From Phocoena phocoena (taxonomy: Eukaryota; Chordata; Mammalia; Artiodactyla; Phocoenidae), in contig NC_089220.1 in assembly GCF_963924675.1 (NCBI RefSeq), forward strand, positions 58,166,639 through 58,230,638: DNA of 64,000 nt. Reading direction: 5' to 3'. This document shows, piece by piece, positions 12,655 to 23,546 of this stretch. Made by a program: the position numbers and the translations under genes. The stretch's first letter is position 1, and each line of letters starts with the position of its first letter. The notes under the pieces are model-generated. The model had not been told where the DNA came from and did no database searches. It saw nothing but the letters and a program-made list of their open reading frames with translations.

Positions 12655-12870
12655 GGCTAGTCAGCCACTAGGTGGCATGGAGATTATCAAGAAGGTCTTT
12701 GAGGGACATTGATTCATCCTCACCAGACTAGATACCTACTCTGGATATGTGTTTATCTTTCTTGTCCAGAGGCCTCCTACAGCATTATCTTCTCATTACT
12801 TACAAAATGATTGATCTATCAGCATGGAATACCACATGATAACTCATAGCAAAGAAGATATGGAGTGGAG
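12655..12870 (+). pseudogene. ERVL pol (integrase) fragment
   Basis: Nucleotide-level resemblance to the integrase part of ERVL-type pol is visible, for example 'gatacctactctggatatg' at about 12730 and 'cagcatggaataccaca' at about 12820. The latter two are closer together than in a complete element, implying internal deletions. No open frame survives. It lies 230 bases past an MLT1 LTR in the same orientation; the two may or may not come from one insertion. Confidence 0.5.
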
Positions 12871-13585
12871 GATAAGCTATGGCTACCAAATCTACTGTCT
12901 TAAATTTTTAAAAATAAACTGAGACTAACGCTTTGAAGATAATTACTTGTACTCATACCTCCCTCTTGGGTAGGAAATGGGCATCTTGTTTCCATTAGTA
13001 TAGAGGCATCCTACTCTAATATGGGAGCTGAATGTAATGGGAGAGCAAATGTGACTTTGTGTGAAGCAAGAAGTGACCTATATCAGAAATTTCCTTTTAC
13101 ATAGGGCAACTGAGTAAATATATTATGTTTGGGACACAGCGTTTTCATTGTGGGAGAAGACTGATGAAAATATGAAATGCAGAAAGAAAAGGGAAAAATC
13201 ATGTGGTGCTGGATTAAACGTACAGTATCAGTATAAACTTGCAATATTTTATAAAAAATATTTTCCCAGGTATGTTCTCTGAAGTATGCTACATAATGCT
13301 ACTTATTAGGAATGAGCATATCTAGTGTCTAGAATCAGTATCTAAATATTATTCCCTACTTAAAGGAATTAAGATTCCTTAGAGAAATAGCTGATTCCAG
13401 GTCTCAGGAAGGGAAAATATGAAGAAACCTGGAACAATATGTTTTGCTAGAAAATAAGAAATTGTTCAAAGAATAGGAGTACATCAAAAAGAAATGGGAC
13501 TCCTATTGCCCAAATTTGTAACAAACATTAAGATGATGTGCTTTACCCAAATGTCCCAAAATAATGTTAGTAATGAATTACACAT
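12871..13585. other. No gene or clear repeat
   Basis: AT-rich DNA in which I recognise nothing. It could include further unrecognisable retroviral remains after the integrase scrap. Confidence 0.45.
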
Positions 13586-14020
13586 ACTGTCATACAGAGT
13601 GAAGTAAGTCAGAAAGAGAAAAACAAATACCATATGCTAACACATATATATGGAAACTAAAAAAAACGGTACTGATGAACCTAGTGGCAGGGCAGGAATA
13701 AAGACGCAGACGTAGAGAACGGACTTGTGGACCCGGTGGGAAAGGGGAATCTGGGAAGAAGTGATAGAGGAGCACTGACATATATACACTACCAAATGTA
13801 AAATAGATAGCTAGTGGGAAGCAGCCGCATAGCACAGGAAGATCAGCTTGGTGCTTTGCAACCACCTAGAGGGGTGGGATAGGGAGGGTGGGAGGGAGAC
13901 GCAAGAGGGAGGGGATATGGGGATATATGTATACATATAGCTGATACTCCTTGTTGTACAGCAGAAACTAACACACCATTGTAAAGCAATTATACTCCAA
14001 CAAAGATGTAAAAAAAATTA
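13586..14020 (+). mobile_element. 5'-truncated L1 LINE, 3' end
   Basis: It starts inside the last codons of L1 ORF2 ('acagagtgaagtaagtcaga') and continues through the 3' UTR, including the purine-rich G-run segment at about 13868-13920. It ends with 'ttatactccaacaaagatg' and a short A tail. The same segments occur in the 3' UTRs of the L1 copies at 30534 (reverse) and 42267. No target-site duplication was found. Confidence 0.85.
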
Positions 14021-14097
14021 AAAAGTACATTTGCACAAACTTGAACAAAAAGAAAAACCAATGAACCAACGAACAAAACAGGAATCCATGACAATAT

Positions 14098-14119
14098 AAA
14101 TAAATAAATAAATAAATAA
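14098..14119 (+). repeat. (AAAT)n microsatellite
   Basis: About five perfect units of taaa/aaat lie just downstream of the L1 3' end. They probably grew from an A-rich tail. Confidence 0.9.
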
Positions 14120-14120
14120 G

Positions 14121-15850
14121 GAAAGTTATTCCCTGAAATAGAATGCACACTATATAAATGTAGACATAATGGTGGAATTAGATAATCACTGATTGTCAAC
14201 TAACATAAAAATAATTAATTCAGGCAATATTTATTCTAGCAATAATCATTGATGCTATAGTTAGTGAATAAAAATTTGTTGAGGAATTGTATATCTCCAT
14301 ATTTATAACATTTATTAATTAAAGGGGAAAATTAGTAACTTTTACAAGGTAATTTTGTCTAGATTTTTCATATAAGTTTGTTAATAAGCAATACATTTAT
14401 GGAGGAGTCTAATTCTGTAGTGAATAATCCTGAACCGATTGTTATTATTATCACTATAATAATAAAGGTAACACATTTTGGACACAGGACAACTTTCTTG
14501 ACAGTGAAAATGTTGATGTTTTTATAGCTAAGATCCTCATCTAAACATTTGTTTTAGTCCAAAACTCTTAAGTCAATAAATTCAGAGATTAAGAGTGCAA
14601 GGTCTTTACTATTTTATAAGGACATTTTAGGTATTTCTCAGCACCGGGTGATTAAATGTATTGATATGTCAACATATAGAAAACATAAAAATGTGAATTT
14701 GAAATAAAACAGGGTCTACCAATAGATTAAATTTAATTTGTGGTTGTGAAGGAATTACTTTACTACCTTTCTATGTGTATGCACTATCTACTGAAAATTA
14801 TATCATGGAAATATGTATTTTTAAAATGTCACCAAATAAGCAACCAATTAAAGGCATGATCTTCTTCCAAATAAAGAGCAGATATGATTTTCACATCATT
14901 TTTATTCTGCTCAACTCAAGGACTCTGATGGAAATATCTTGTCAGAATAAGTAAGCTTTCCTACAGGCATCATTAAACACATAGAATGAGGCAGAGTCAT
15001 TGGTAGGGATCATGCAGAACATCTTACTTCTCTGTGATGCTATTTCTCCTTTAGAGAAAGCATCTCTATTATAAAGAGACAGGACTATAATAGAATTACC
15101 TAGCTGAAAGGGAGATCCAAGATGGATCACTTTACTTCAATTCCTTTTACAAAATATTCTCATAATATCTATAGTGTCACAAGACATTTTTTACAGTAGG
15201 CTGTGACCGTTCCATTGAGTAAATTTGACTAGCAGTATTAAAAGATCCATCACATAAAACACAATTCGATCATAGTTAAAACAAAATTCTACACATATTT
15301 TTACGTCGCAGTAGTTTTGTGATTCAATGATTCCACTTTCTGGGTTTAAATTAGTATGCCCTTTAACATGGAAAGATCTTTTCTTCTAAAATAAATACCG
15401 AAGATATCTGTTATCATTGCTCCTCCTAACTAGTCTCTTATTCATGTATGCATGTACTATTGAATATAATTCTGCTATGGATATATAATAGGGATTACAT
15501 GAGTATTACCAATTTTAAATTCAGATTAATTCCCAATTAGCACTCACTGAGAGAGGTGGATCTAGATTTTGTGAAGCCTGATTCTTACTCAGTTTGGGGG
15601 ACTGTCTTTAAGAAAAAGAATGCAAAATTGCAATATAAACATATGTTTAGTACATGTAAAATTGTAAAACTTGGATACTACTATAGGGCGGAAAGGACAA
15701 AATGAAGAAAGCCATGGGGGAATGTAATTTATGTGTGCAAAGATTAGTCTGGTACTTAGGAAAGGAGGACGTAGGGCATGGAAAGATGATTTGGGGCCAG
15801 CACAGTACAGTGCAATTTACATGGACATTGCAGCAATGTGCATTCTAACC
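14121..15850. other. AT-rich DNA, no gene seen
   Basis: No exon, repeat or RNA gene was recognised in this stretch. Confidence 0.5.
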
Positions 15851-15854
15851 ATAA

Positions 15855-15990
15855 CGAGTATTAGTGGTTTGACCTGAGGCAAATGACTTAATCTTCCTGA
15901 GACTCGGCTCTCTAATTTTGAAAAAGAGAAAATAATAACTAACTCACGGATTGTGGTGAGGACAGTAATATACTGAATGTTAAAACACTC
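15855..15990 (+). repeat. MIR SINE
   Basis: Resembles the MIR core in forward orientation: 'gaggcaaatgacttaatctt' for the 'gggcaagttacttaacct' segment, then the 'ataataactaactcacggat' part. Diverged. Confidence 0.55.
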
Positions 15991-16790
15991 ATTTTCCTGA
16001 AAATAAGAGCTTATAGTTTAGAGGTTGAGGATGCAGAAAGTCAGAAGAGAATACACCACTCTGATGAAAAAAAAGTACGCAAGCTCCAAAGTCATAAATA
16101 TTCTTGCAGTTATCAGAGAATTTAAATAAGCCCTTTCCAGGAAAAACTATTTTACCTTTAGTACAACATTGGAGAAAGAGGTGGCAGTGATAAACATGTA
16201 TATGAAAAAAGCAAGTAAAATTTTAATGAACTTTTAAAGACCTAATATGGCTCAGAATACCAGTTTAGAGTTATCTGGTATCCCAGACACAAAAGGAGTC
16301 CTCACTTACTAACCAGCTATTGGTGAGTCTCCACCTGGTGCTCACAGGGCAGGATGGAGGCAGGGTACAAGGTCTGAAAGAGCAACCCTGTTGTTAGTAC
16401 ACAGATCCAAAATCCTACCTACTTTCTGAATCATTTCAAACTTATCTTAGGAAGCAGAAGCCTTCTTTCCCTGAGGCAGTGGCATAAAACCCACTACAAC
16501 GATGAAAACAACTAAATATCCTCCATTTCCAGGACTACATTTATCAGTGAAAACTCTAAACTTGCTGTACTCACCTACTAGATGAAAAATTATCCAGATA
16601 TGCTACCTTTCCATTGCTGTTTCTACTATCAGCACCCACTCTAAATCTGTCTCTCAATTCCCTAACTCTCCTCAGAATCGCTTAGCACATGCTCAGATCC
16701 TATAGTGGGCACCTCCTAACTCCTTTCTGAAATGAGGACAGTCCTCAGAATTACCTCACTGGAAGAGCCTTATTTACTCACAGCGTTTTC
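15991..16790. other. No gene or clear repeat
   Basis: Nothing recognised. Base composition is less AT-rich after about 16280, without any coding signal. Confidence 0.45.
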
Positions 16791-16794
16791 ATGG

Positions 16795-17215
16795 CCTCAT
16801 GGTAGGCAGAGTATACTTCCCCACCCCTTAACTTCAGGTTTGGCTGAGACTTGCTTTGGCTGATATGATGTTAGTTGTTATGATGTAAGCAGAGGCTTAG
16901 AAGGGGCTTTGGCTTTTCTTGAGGTTCTGGTAGTACCATGAGAAAAACGTACCCTAAGTAATCACTGGCCACTCAGGCTGGACCACAGACTGAGGCCCGT
17001 GGAGCAGACCCAGGAACTGGAGCCAAGCCTGGCCAATCCACATCCTGCAACAGAGTCATACCAGCTGTATTTCAGACTACAGCCAAAGCCTGAGCTTCTC
17101 CGGCTGACTTGCAAAACTGTGACGGGAAAAATAAAAGATTATATGTATACGCCACTAAATTTGGGGGCAGTTTGTTATGCAACATTATAATGGATACAGC
17201 TGATTGGTACTAGAA
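16795..17215 (+). mobile_element. LTR-like or MaLR-like repeat, family undetermined
   Basis: The block has the build of an old mammalian LTR. It begins 'ggtaggcagagtatacttcc' and has an internal 'gatgtaagcagaggcttaga'. A sequence typical of LTR 3' ends follows (about 17120-17200: a polyadenylation-like aataaaag, 'gccactaaatttgggggcag', 'tttgttatgcaacattataa'). A 63-codon open frame at 16999-17190 is incidental to it. Confidence 0.5.
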
Positions 17216-18165
17216 AGGGGGCACTGCCAAAGTGGAAAGAATCCTGAAATATGTGGCATTTGTTATGGAACCAGGCAGTGAACAGTGAGGAAACTATTAT
17301 AAAAGTTGGAAAAATGGTGCTATATATTATGTAGTGCTGAAAAATGTGGGTAAAATGTCATCTATAGTAACTCATAGGACAAAAATATGTATCTAATAAA
17401 TATTAAGCATGTCAAGGCAAAAATTGTGCCAGACAAAATTAAACAGATAAGGAAGATTTTATTATAGACTGAACTCAGCTCTGCTGAAACAAAAAGCTGG
17501 AGGGTTTTTAAGTACTGGGCTGAGCTTGTGGAAAAGTACTGAAGGACTTCTGGGGGGAAGTTGATCTATAGATGTGTCCAGCACATGGAGTTATTCCTGA
17601 GTTTGCCAAAGTTCTTCTCTGTGATTCAGTAATCTGTGTTTCCTACTTTGTGCCCATTGAGGTTGGGCTCCTACCTCCCACAGAGACTGGTAGACTGGTT
17701 TCCAGGACTTTGAGAAATACCTTTCCTGTTGTAAAACTGGCAAGAGGCTGAGAGAAGATATACACACATTTCAAAAGGGCCAGAAAGAATTTACAATTAT
17801 AAATCTTCTAAAAAAAATGCTAAGTATATTCTAAGAAAACAGAGGCCCAGGGGCTATAGTTAGGAAGAAACCCTTGTAAGGTTTAGGCAATTTGAGGGGA
17901 ATGTTAATGCCATCCTGGTCAAGGCTTAGGTAAGAAACTTTGAAGAAAGACTGTTGAAAGGGAAAGAAGTGGCTACAAGCTGCATTTGATAAGGTATCAC
18001 CTCCCAACACCTGCTTCAGCTTAACAACTTCTACTTCATCAGATAGTAGATGGACGCTTATGAGAAAAATCAAATCACTGACAGGAAATAAAGAAATATT
18101 ACACTCTCTTGGTATATAGTACTTGTAAATATCCACCTACTACATTTGACACAGTGATGAATTCA
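17216..18165. other. No gene or clear repeat
   Basis: Non-coding AT-rich DNA. A 101-codon minus-strand frame at 17831-18136 shows no domain and no supporting context. Confidence 0.45.
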
Positions 18166-18169
18166 CGTC

Positions 18170-18560
18170 TTGAGCTTTATACTACCTAAATTTGAATTAT
18201 TTACTCTGAAACTTTCTGAACAATCTTTGGCTAATTACTTAACTTCCTCACTCATATAATAAACAGAATAATAATTGTTACCATAGAGGTTTTTTTTTTT
18301 TTTTTTTGTGGTACGCGGGCCTCTCACCCTTGTGGCCTCTCCCGTTGTGGAGCACAGGCTCCGGACGTGCAGGCTCAGCGGCCATGGCTCACGGGCCCAG
18401 CCGCTCCGCGGCATGTGGGATCTTCCCGGACTGGGGCACGAACCCGTGTCCCCTGCATCGGCAAGCGGACTCTCAACCACTGCGCCACCAGGGAAGCCCA
18501 TCATAGAGGTTTTTTGATGATTAAGTTAGAAAATTCTCTTCAGAAATTTAAGTCATTCTG
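18170..18560 (+). repeat. MIR SINE interrupted by a CHR-2 SINE
   Basis: The left half (about 18170-18295) holds 'ggctaattacttaacttcct' and 'aataattgttaccatagagg'. The right half resumes with 'catagaggttttttgatgat'. Joined across the younger SINE they follow MIR core order. The duplicated junction lies exactly at the SINE's target-site duplication. Confidence 0.65.
18296..18501 (-). mobile_element. CHR-2 type SINE
   Basis: A tRNA-derived SINE read on the minus strand: 'gggcttccctggtggcgcag' at its 5' end (near 18480-18500 in reverse complement), Pol III A-box and B-box region, and body ending in 'gcgtaccac' followed by the A tail (T run at 18291-18307). A 14-base target-site duplication (catagaggtttttt) lies at 18282-18295 and 18502-18515. 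Open frames of 66 to 89 codons inside it are SINE artefacts. Confidence 0.93.
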
Positions 18561-18799
18561 GAATTGGTAAATTCTATAGTTTAGAGAAAGCACATAACAG
18601 AAATAAATTTCAGAAAGAGTCTGGAGGAATAGTCACCAGCACAAATGGCTTAAATTATACATAGCTAACAAATTCTTCCCAGAATATCTACATGTTTCAA
18701 TAAAAATCAGCATTCTTTAATAACCAGGCAACAGCAAAAGATTCTGTGTATTATTTTCTGTTGAATCAATTTTATATTTTTCTTTTTCAAATGCAGTCC

Positions 18800-19470
18800 C
18801 TTCAGTCAGAACAACCCTAATCTCCCACCTCTACTACTGTAATAATCTCCTCATTGATTTTGCACCATCCATTCCAGTTACAAATTATGCTCTATAGTAC
18901 AAATAAAATGAACTTTTCAAAATGCAAACACAAATTACTTCAGAGGCTTAAAACCCTCTGAAGATTTGTATTTCTTTCAAGATTAAAAAAATCTTTAAAA
19001 TTTTCTTTAAAAACTCACTAGTCTTGTCCATGGTTACTTCTCTAGCTTCATGCTCCACCACTATCATCACTGATTTTGAGTCTCCACCTTCTTACTATAC
19101 AAACCTTCTTTGGGGGATCTGCACAAGCTGTTCCCTCTGTTTTGAGCTCTATCACATCCATCTCCCTCTAGGAGTCAGCACCTACATAGTCTTCTAAAGT
19201 CACTTCAGAAATCATATTCTTAGAAATAAAAACTGAACTCCCAGATTGACAGGGTCCCTATTGTAATTTGTTTAAAATTGAGAACCTGTATTCATAGCAA
19301 TTATTTTTGTTTTAATTTTGCATTCATTTGTATGATCTTCTTTTGTTAGTTATTTGCCCTTTCCTGTAAGGCTCATGAGGCCTGGGACAATGCCTGATTT
19401 TGTAAATATCGTATCCTTAGGACCCACTATGCTGACAGAAATGTAGTAGGTATTAGATAATGATGTGTTG
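18800..19470 (+). mobile_element. L2 LINE, 3' part
   Basis: Several L2 landmarks occur in order: 'caaattacttcagaggctta' then 'aaaaccctctgaaga', 'ctgcacaagctgttccctct' near 19120, 'cacttcagaaatca' near 19200, 'ctcatgaggcctgggacaat' near 19375, and 'tagtaggtattagataatga' at the 3' end. Highly diverged; no open frame. Confidence 0.7.
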
Positions 19471-20190
19471 ACTTAATTTAACTGTAGTAGAAACTGCAAA
19501 TGTCAGTACTTGGCCAATACACTAATCAATTATCCTCTGTCTCAAAAAAGGAAAGTCTCAGTCTGTGACATTTTTCCGCAGGACAGATGTGGATGTCAGT
19601 GGAAAGGCCCCTTATTATTGGTTATTTCCCTTTTAAATGGCTAGAAGACATGGGTTTAGCTTAGTTGCAAATTCTCATTTAAATTTATGTATGTACCACA
19701 GCAGCCTCAACTGCTGATGGAGACTCGGGCCACTTTATTACTTTTTGTCCAGCTCCTGTCTATCAAAGCAAAGCCAGTTTGCCAGAGATCTCACTACCAC
19801 AAAGCTGTAAATACTAGAAGACTTATTTTCCAGACATATACTTATTCTTCAGAATTTAATTACTATTAGTTCATTTATTTAAATGAGTTAACCTTGATTA
19901 GTGTAACATTAATACAAGTAAAATTATTTCTGTTTGACAAGATTGGGTTGACAAATGCATAATTATCACTGAGATATTTGAAAGTAAAACATTCATATTA
20001 TCTGAATATTAAAACAAGTCAGTATGGCCTCCTCTTTTTTAAAGGAATACAAAAATATAAGTGTTCTGTGAAAGAAAACTAACATGCAAAGTGACAAAAT
20101 TTTACCATTTCTTCATCTCCATCAAACTTAATAAAATTCATTTTTATAAATATTTTATATATAAAACAAGGCAATAGCAATGGTTATCTT
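19471..20190. other. AT-rich DNA, no gene seen
   Basis: Nothing recognised. Confidence 0.45.
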
Positions 20191-20194
20191 ACTG

Positions 20195-20525
20195 AAGAAT
20201 GGAAAATTCTGCTCCTGCCTAAAGGACCTGAACAGTTTCCTCAGGCATATCCACAGGACACTGCAAGACTGGTTGACAGCAATCCTGTACTGAATCACCC
20301 ACAATCAGTAAACCTTGCTCCCATAGACCTGCTCTGGAAGCCCATCTAGTCAATGACCAGCTTAGCTTCATTTTGAACCAATCAGAGTATTGATACATTT
20401 AAATTTAAACTAAACTCTTTGCTTCCCCAAACTCTATAGAGATATGTTGCCTTTTGCTTCGTTTGTATTGTAGAGGCAGTTTTCTTCTTTTTATTCGATT
20501 AGCATGGGTTCTCTTGGAATAAAAA
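20195..20525 (+). mobile_element. Possible class I LTR
   Basis: The promoter layout is suggestive: a CCAAT box (aaccaatcag, 20376-20385), a weak TATA-like 'tctatagaga' about 55 bases on, a pyrimidine-rich segment, and an aataaa signal at 20518-20523. The 5' half is richer in C and G than its surroundings. No second copy or internal region was found, so this is tentative. Confidence 0.4.
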
Positions 20526-23027
20526 AATGTTATGTAGGAATGAAAAAAATGTATAATGGTAATGACTTTCATCATTGCATGTTACGTGACTACTGTCCAA
20601 ATATCATGAAACTGTAGGACTTCCTCAAATGACAAATAATACACACTCTATCCCATGCCATTTTATCCAGTTTTAAATATATAAAGCAGGCAATATAGTT
20701 CTCAGCCAAACAATGATTACATTGAGTATCATCATGACATTTCAGATGCATTTCTTTCCCATATTAACTTGGAGAAACTTATCCTCCATTCCTTCCTTTC
20801 TTCTAATGTGCCTGTCACATAGCCCCTCTGGGAGTATTGCCAAGTGCACCTCTCCTGTTGTCACTGCAATTATTAAAGAGTAACCATTTCTGATATTCAT
20901 GAACAACTAGGCCAGTTAACATTCTACATTTATCTTTTCTCACTGTTCGTTTGGAGGGGACAATGTTTACAGAAGGAAAATTCTAAAACATTTCCTAGGC
21001 ACTCCTGGGTCTGAGAACAGAGTTCAGATCTGTTGGTCCACCCCCTGACTCTGGATTAATACACCGCTGAGCAAATTGTTCTCTTGTCTTATGGAATCTC
21101 TCTTTATGGAGAGATTTATAATACTAAAATGATGCATGTATGTCAATGGTTAACATGATTTAGAACATCCAGGGTAGTGATAGTATGCCTTCAATTAGGC
21201 CCATTAATTTCCCCAAATATCTCTCTAGCTCTTGTACGCTCATCAGCAAATATATTGAGCTTGATTTCCATGAAACTGTCAGTAATTCCTTTATTACATA
21301 GATAGCACTAAAGAAAATATTAAATATATGTTTACTACACTAAACATCATCACCTTGTTTTATATATAGGCTATTAATACTGCATTAAGTTAATTAATTA
21401 ATGTAATTAATCAAACATTAAATAAATGCTTACTATACCAAACATCTGTCTTTCTCAGCAAAAGGGCTCCTATCACATTTACCATATGTTTTCATAAACA
21501 GGAGTAGTTGTGAAAAGCCAATGAAGATTAAATATCATATTCAGAGATTCTGGGGGTTATAGCCTTACTTCAGTCAGAAAATAAAACAAATCCAAACAAA
21601 AAGCAAAGTTTCACCAATATTAGTTTCTAAGTATTCTTGGAGAGCTCTGGAATGACATGGCACATACATGTCTGTCTGTACTATCATCACTGTACCATTG
21701 AGTAGTTAACTCCATGGTCCAACTGTACAGAAAGAACAGTTATGAACACATTTTCTAATGCTGTACTACAATAAATGAGCAGCTCTGACAGTTCGTTTAA
21801 GAGGGCTACTCCACCTCATCTTCCTCATCCCCTGATCACTTTCCTCAGAACTTATTCTATTCTGTAGTGTTAACATAGCACATTATTGATTTTGGTTGAG
21901 GGTACATGATTTCTCTCAAAATTGCATTCAGGTATATTGTCCTATTGATTTAGTGACATGGATGTTCCATATACATATTACCTCATCCTCCTTCCATGCT
22001 TCCACCATATACTGGAAACATGAGTGTGGATTGGTCTCAATGATACACTAAATATATAACTATAAAAACTGTGTTTCCCCAGAAAATACTTTTCTCCTCA
22101 GAGTGTCCTCACAATTACCCCTTCTGGAGTAACATCTGAGATACATGGTAAGCATTATCATACCAGGCAAAGTGTAGCAAAACATTATCTCTCACAGTCT
22201 TATAACCACCTCAACACAGTGCCATATGTAGTTCAGTCCCATGATACAGGTGCTTCATTATTGTATACTCACTGCCCTGTGAGGTTTAGAGGTAAAATCT
22301 TTTTTGGATTTTCTGAAAAATGACTACTGTATTAACTATAGTTCATAAATCAGGAAGCAAATGAGAATTCCAATCTAGTGACATTCATTCTGATCAGTAA
22401 AGGTCACTGAAAACCCATTGATCAGTTGTATTATCTGTCAAATTATCATTAAAAGCTCAGAAATGAGTTTCGGTCTAATTGCATTTAGAGGAGGAAACTA
22501 TTTTGATAATTTTTCCTACTAGTGCCCATCACTCAAAAGAAACAACTCAAAGAAGCTATTCCCTTGTTCTGAGAAATTCTTTATAGAAGAGGTAAACAGC
22601 ACTATTGCCAGTATTATCTCTCACTTTCTGCGTCCTTTACTTTCAGTAACTACTTCTCCCTTTCTCAAATTATCCACATACTAATCCATACTCTCTCCCA
22701 CTGAATACAATTCAGAAACTTACTTATAAAACTGGTAAGTGTATAACTGCATCAGTTCTTTCCCTGGCATCTGTTCCCAGGATTGAATTGTCTAATTTCA
22801 GAGGTATTAGAAATTCAGAAGCTCTCCCTCTTCTACCCTGGACAAAATTATAGCTGATCTCCTAAGTCTTAGCATAGCCATACACAAGATTCTTTTAGGG
22901 ATACCTACAAAAAGATTTAAAGATATGGAAATAATGTCTTGTACCAAGATGACTTTTTGGCTGACACCTGCAAATATAATACAAGAAAACATGAATTCCA
23001 ACAACACAGAGAAAATTTTTGTGAGTC
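20526..23027. other. AT-rich DNA, no gene seen
   Basis: About 2.5 kb without a recognisable exon, RNA gene or confident repeat. Open frames stay under 70 codons. Confidence 0.5.
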
Positions 23028-23546
23028 AGTGTACCAGGCAGCGTCTAAGATGAATTCCAATGATCCCCACATCCTCGTATCCACATTTTTGTAATTTGCT
23101 TCTAACCAATAACATGCAGCAACATTGATGGGATGTCACTTCTGTGATTAGATTACCAAGGAATATGACTTCCATATTGCTAGCTTACTCTATTGCCTTC
23201 ATGGTTGCATGCTTTGATGAAGCTGCTGCCATGTTGGACAGGCCCATATGGCAAAAAACTGTGGTTGGCTGGAGGCAGCTCAGAACTGAGGCCTTCGATC
23301 CAACAACCCTCAAGGCACTAAATTCTGCTAACAACCACATGAGTATGACCTCCGGCAGTCAAGCCTTCAGATGAGACCCTGGCCTTAAACCACACCTTAA
23401 CTGCAGTGGTTTGAGAGACCCTGAAGCATAGTACCTAATTAAGTTTTGCCCATATTTCTCGACCATAGAAATTGTGAGGTGATAAATGTGTGTTCATTTA
23501 AGCTGCTAAATTGTGTGGTAGTTACGTAGCAACAGAGATAATACAG
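23028..23546 (+). mobile_element. Old LTR (MaLR/ERVL-type)
   Basis: It contains the characteristic run 'ccaatgatccccacatcctc', 'gatgggatgtcacttctgtg', 'gctttgatgaagctgctgcc', 'ttcagatgagaccctggcct' and the 3' end 'gtagttacgtagcaacagag' followed by 'ataatacag'. These are known from a common old mammalian LTR. The 76-codon frame at 23144-23374 lies inside it and is incidental. Subfamily undetermined. Confidence 0.6.

Noticed and set aside
16999..17190. 63-codon plus-strand frame as a possible exon
   Set aside because: It lies within an LTR-like repeat block and lacks splice or domain evidence.
17831..18136. 101-codon minus-strand frame
   Set aside because: No recognisable domain, no promoter or splice context, and a length that can arise by chance in 64 kb searched in six frames.
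18235..18570. Overlapping frames of 66 to 89 codons rich in G, P, R and W; the same pattern at 26566-26848, 27072-27306, 52489-52776 and 53912-54245
   Set aside because: They recur at every CHR-2 SINE in several frames and are simply the GC-rich, stop-poor SINE body.
23144..23374. 76-codon plus-strand frame as a possible small gene
   Set aside because: It lies entirely inside an old LTR repeat whose landmark motifs run through it.
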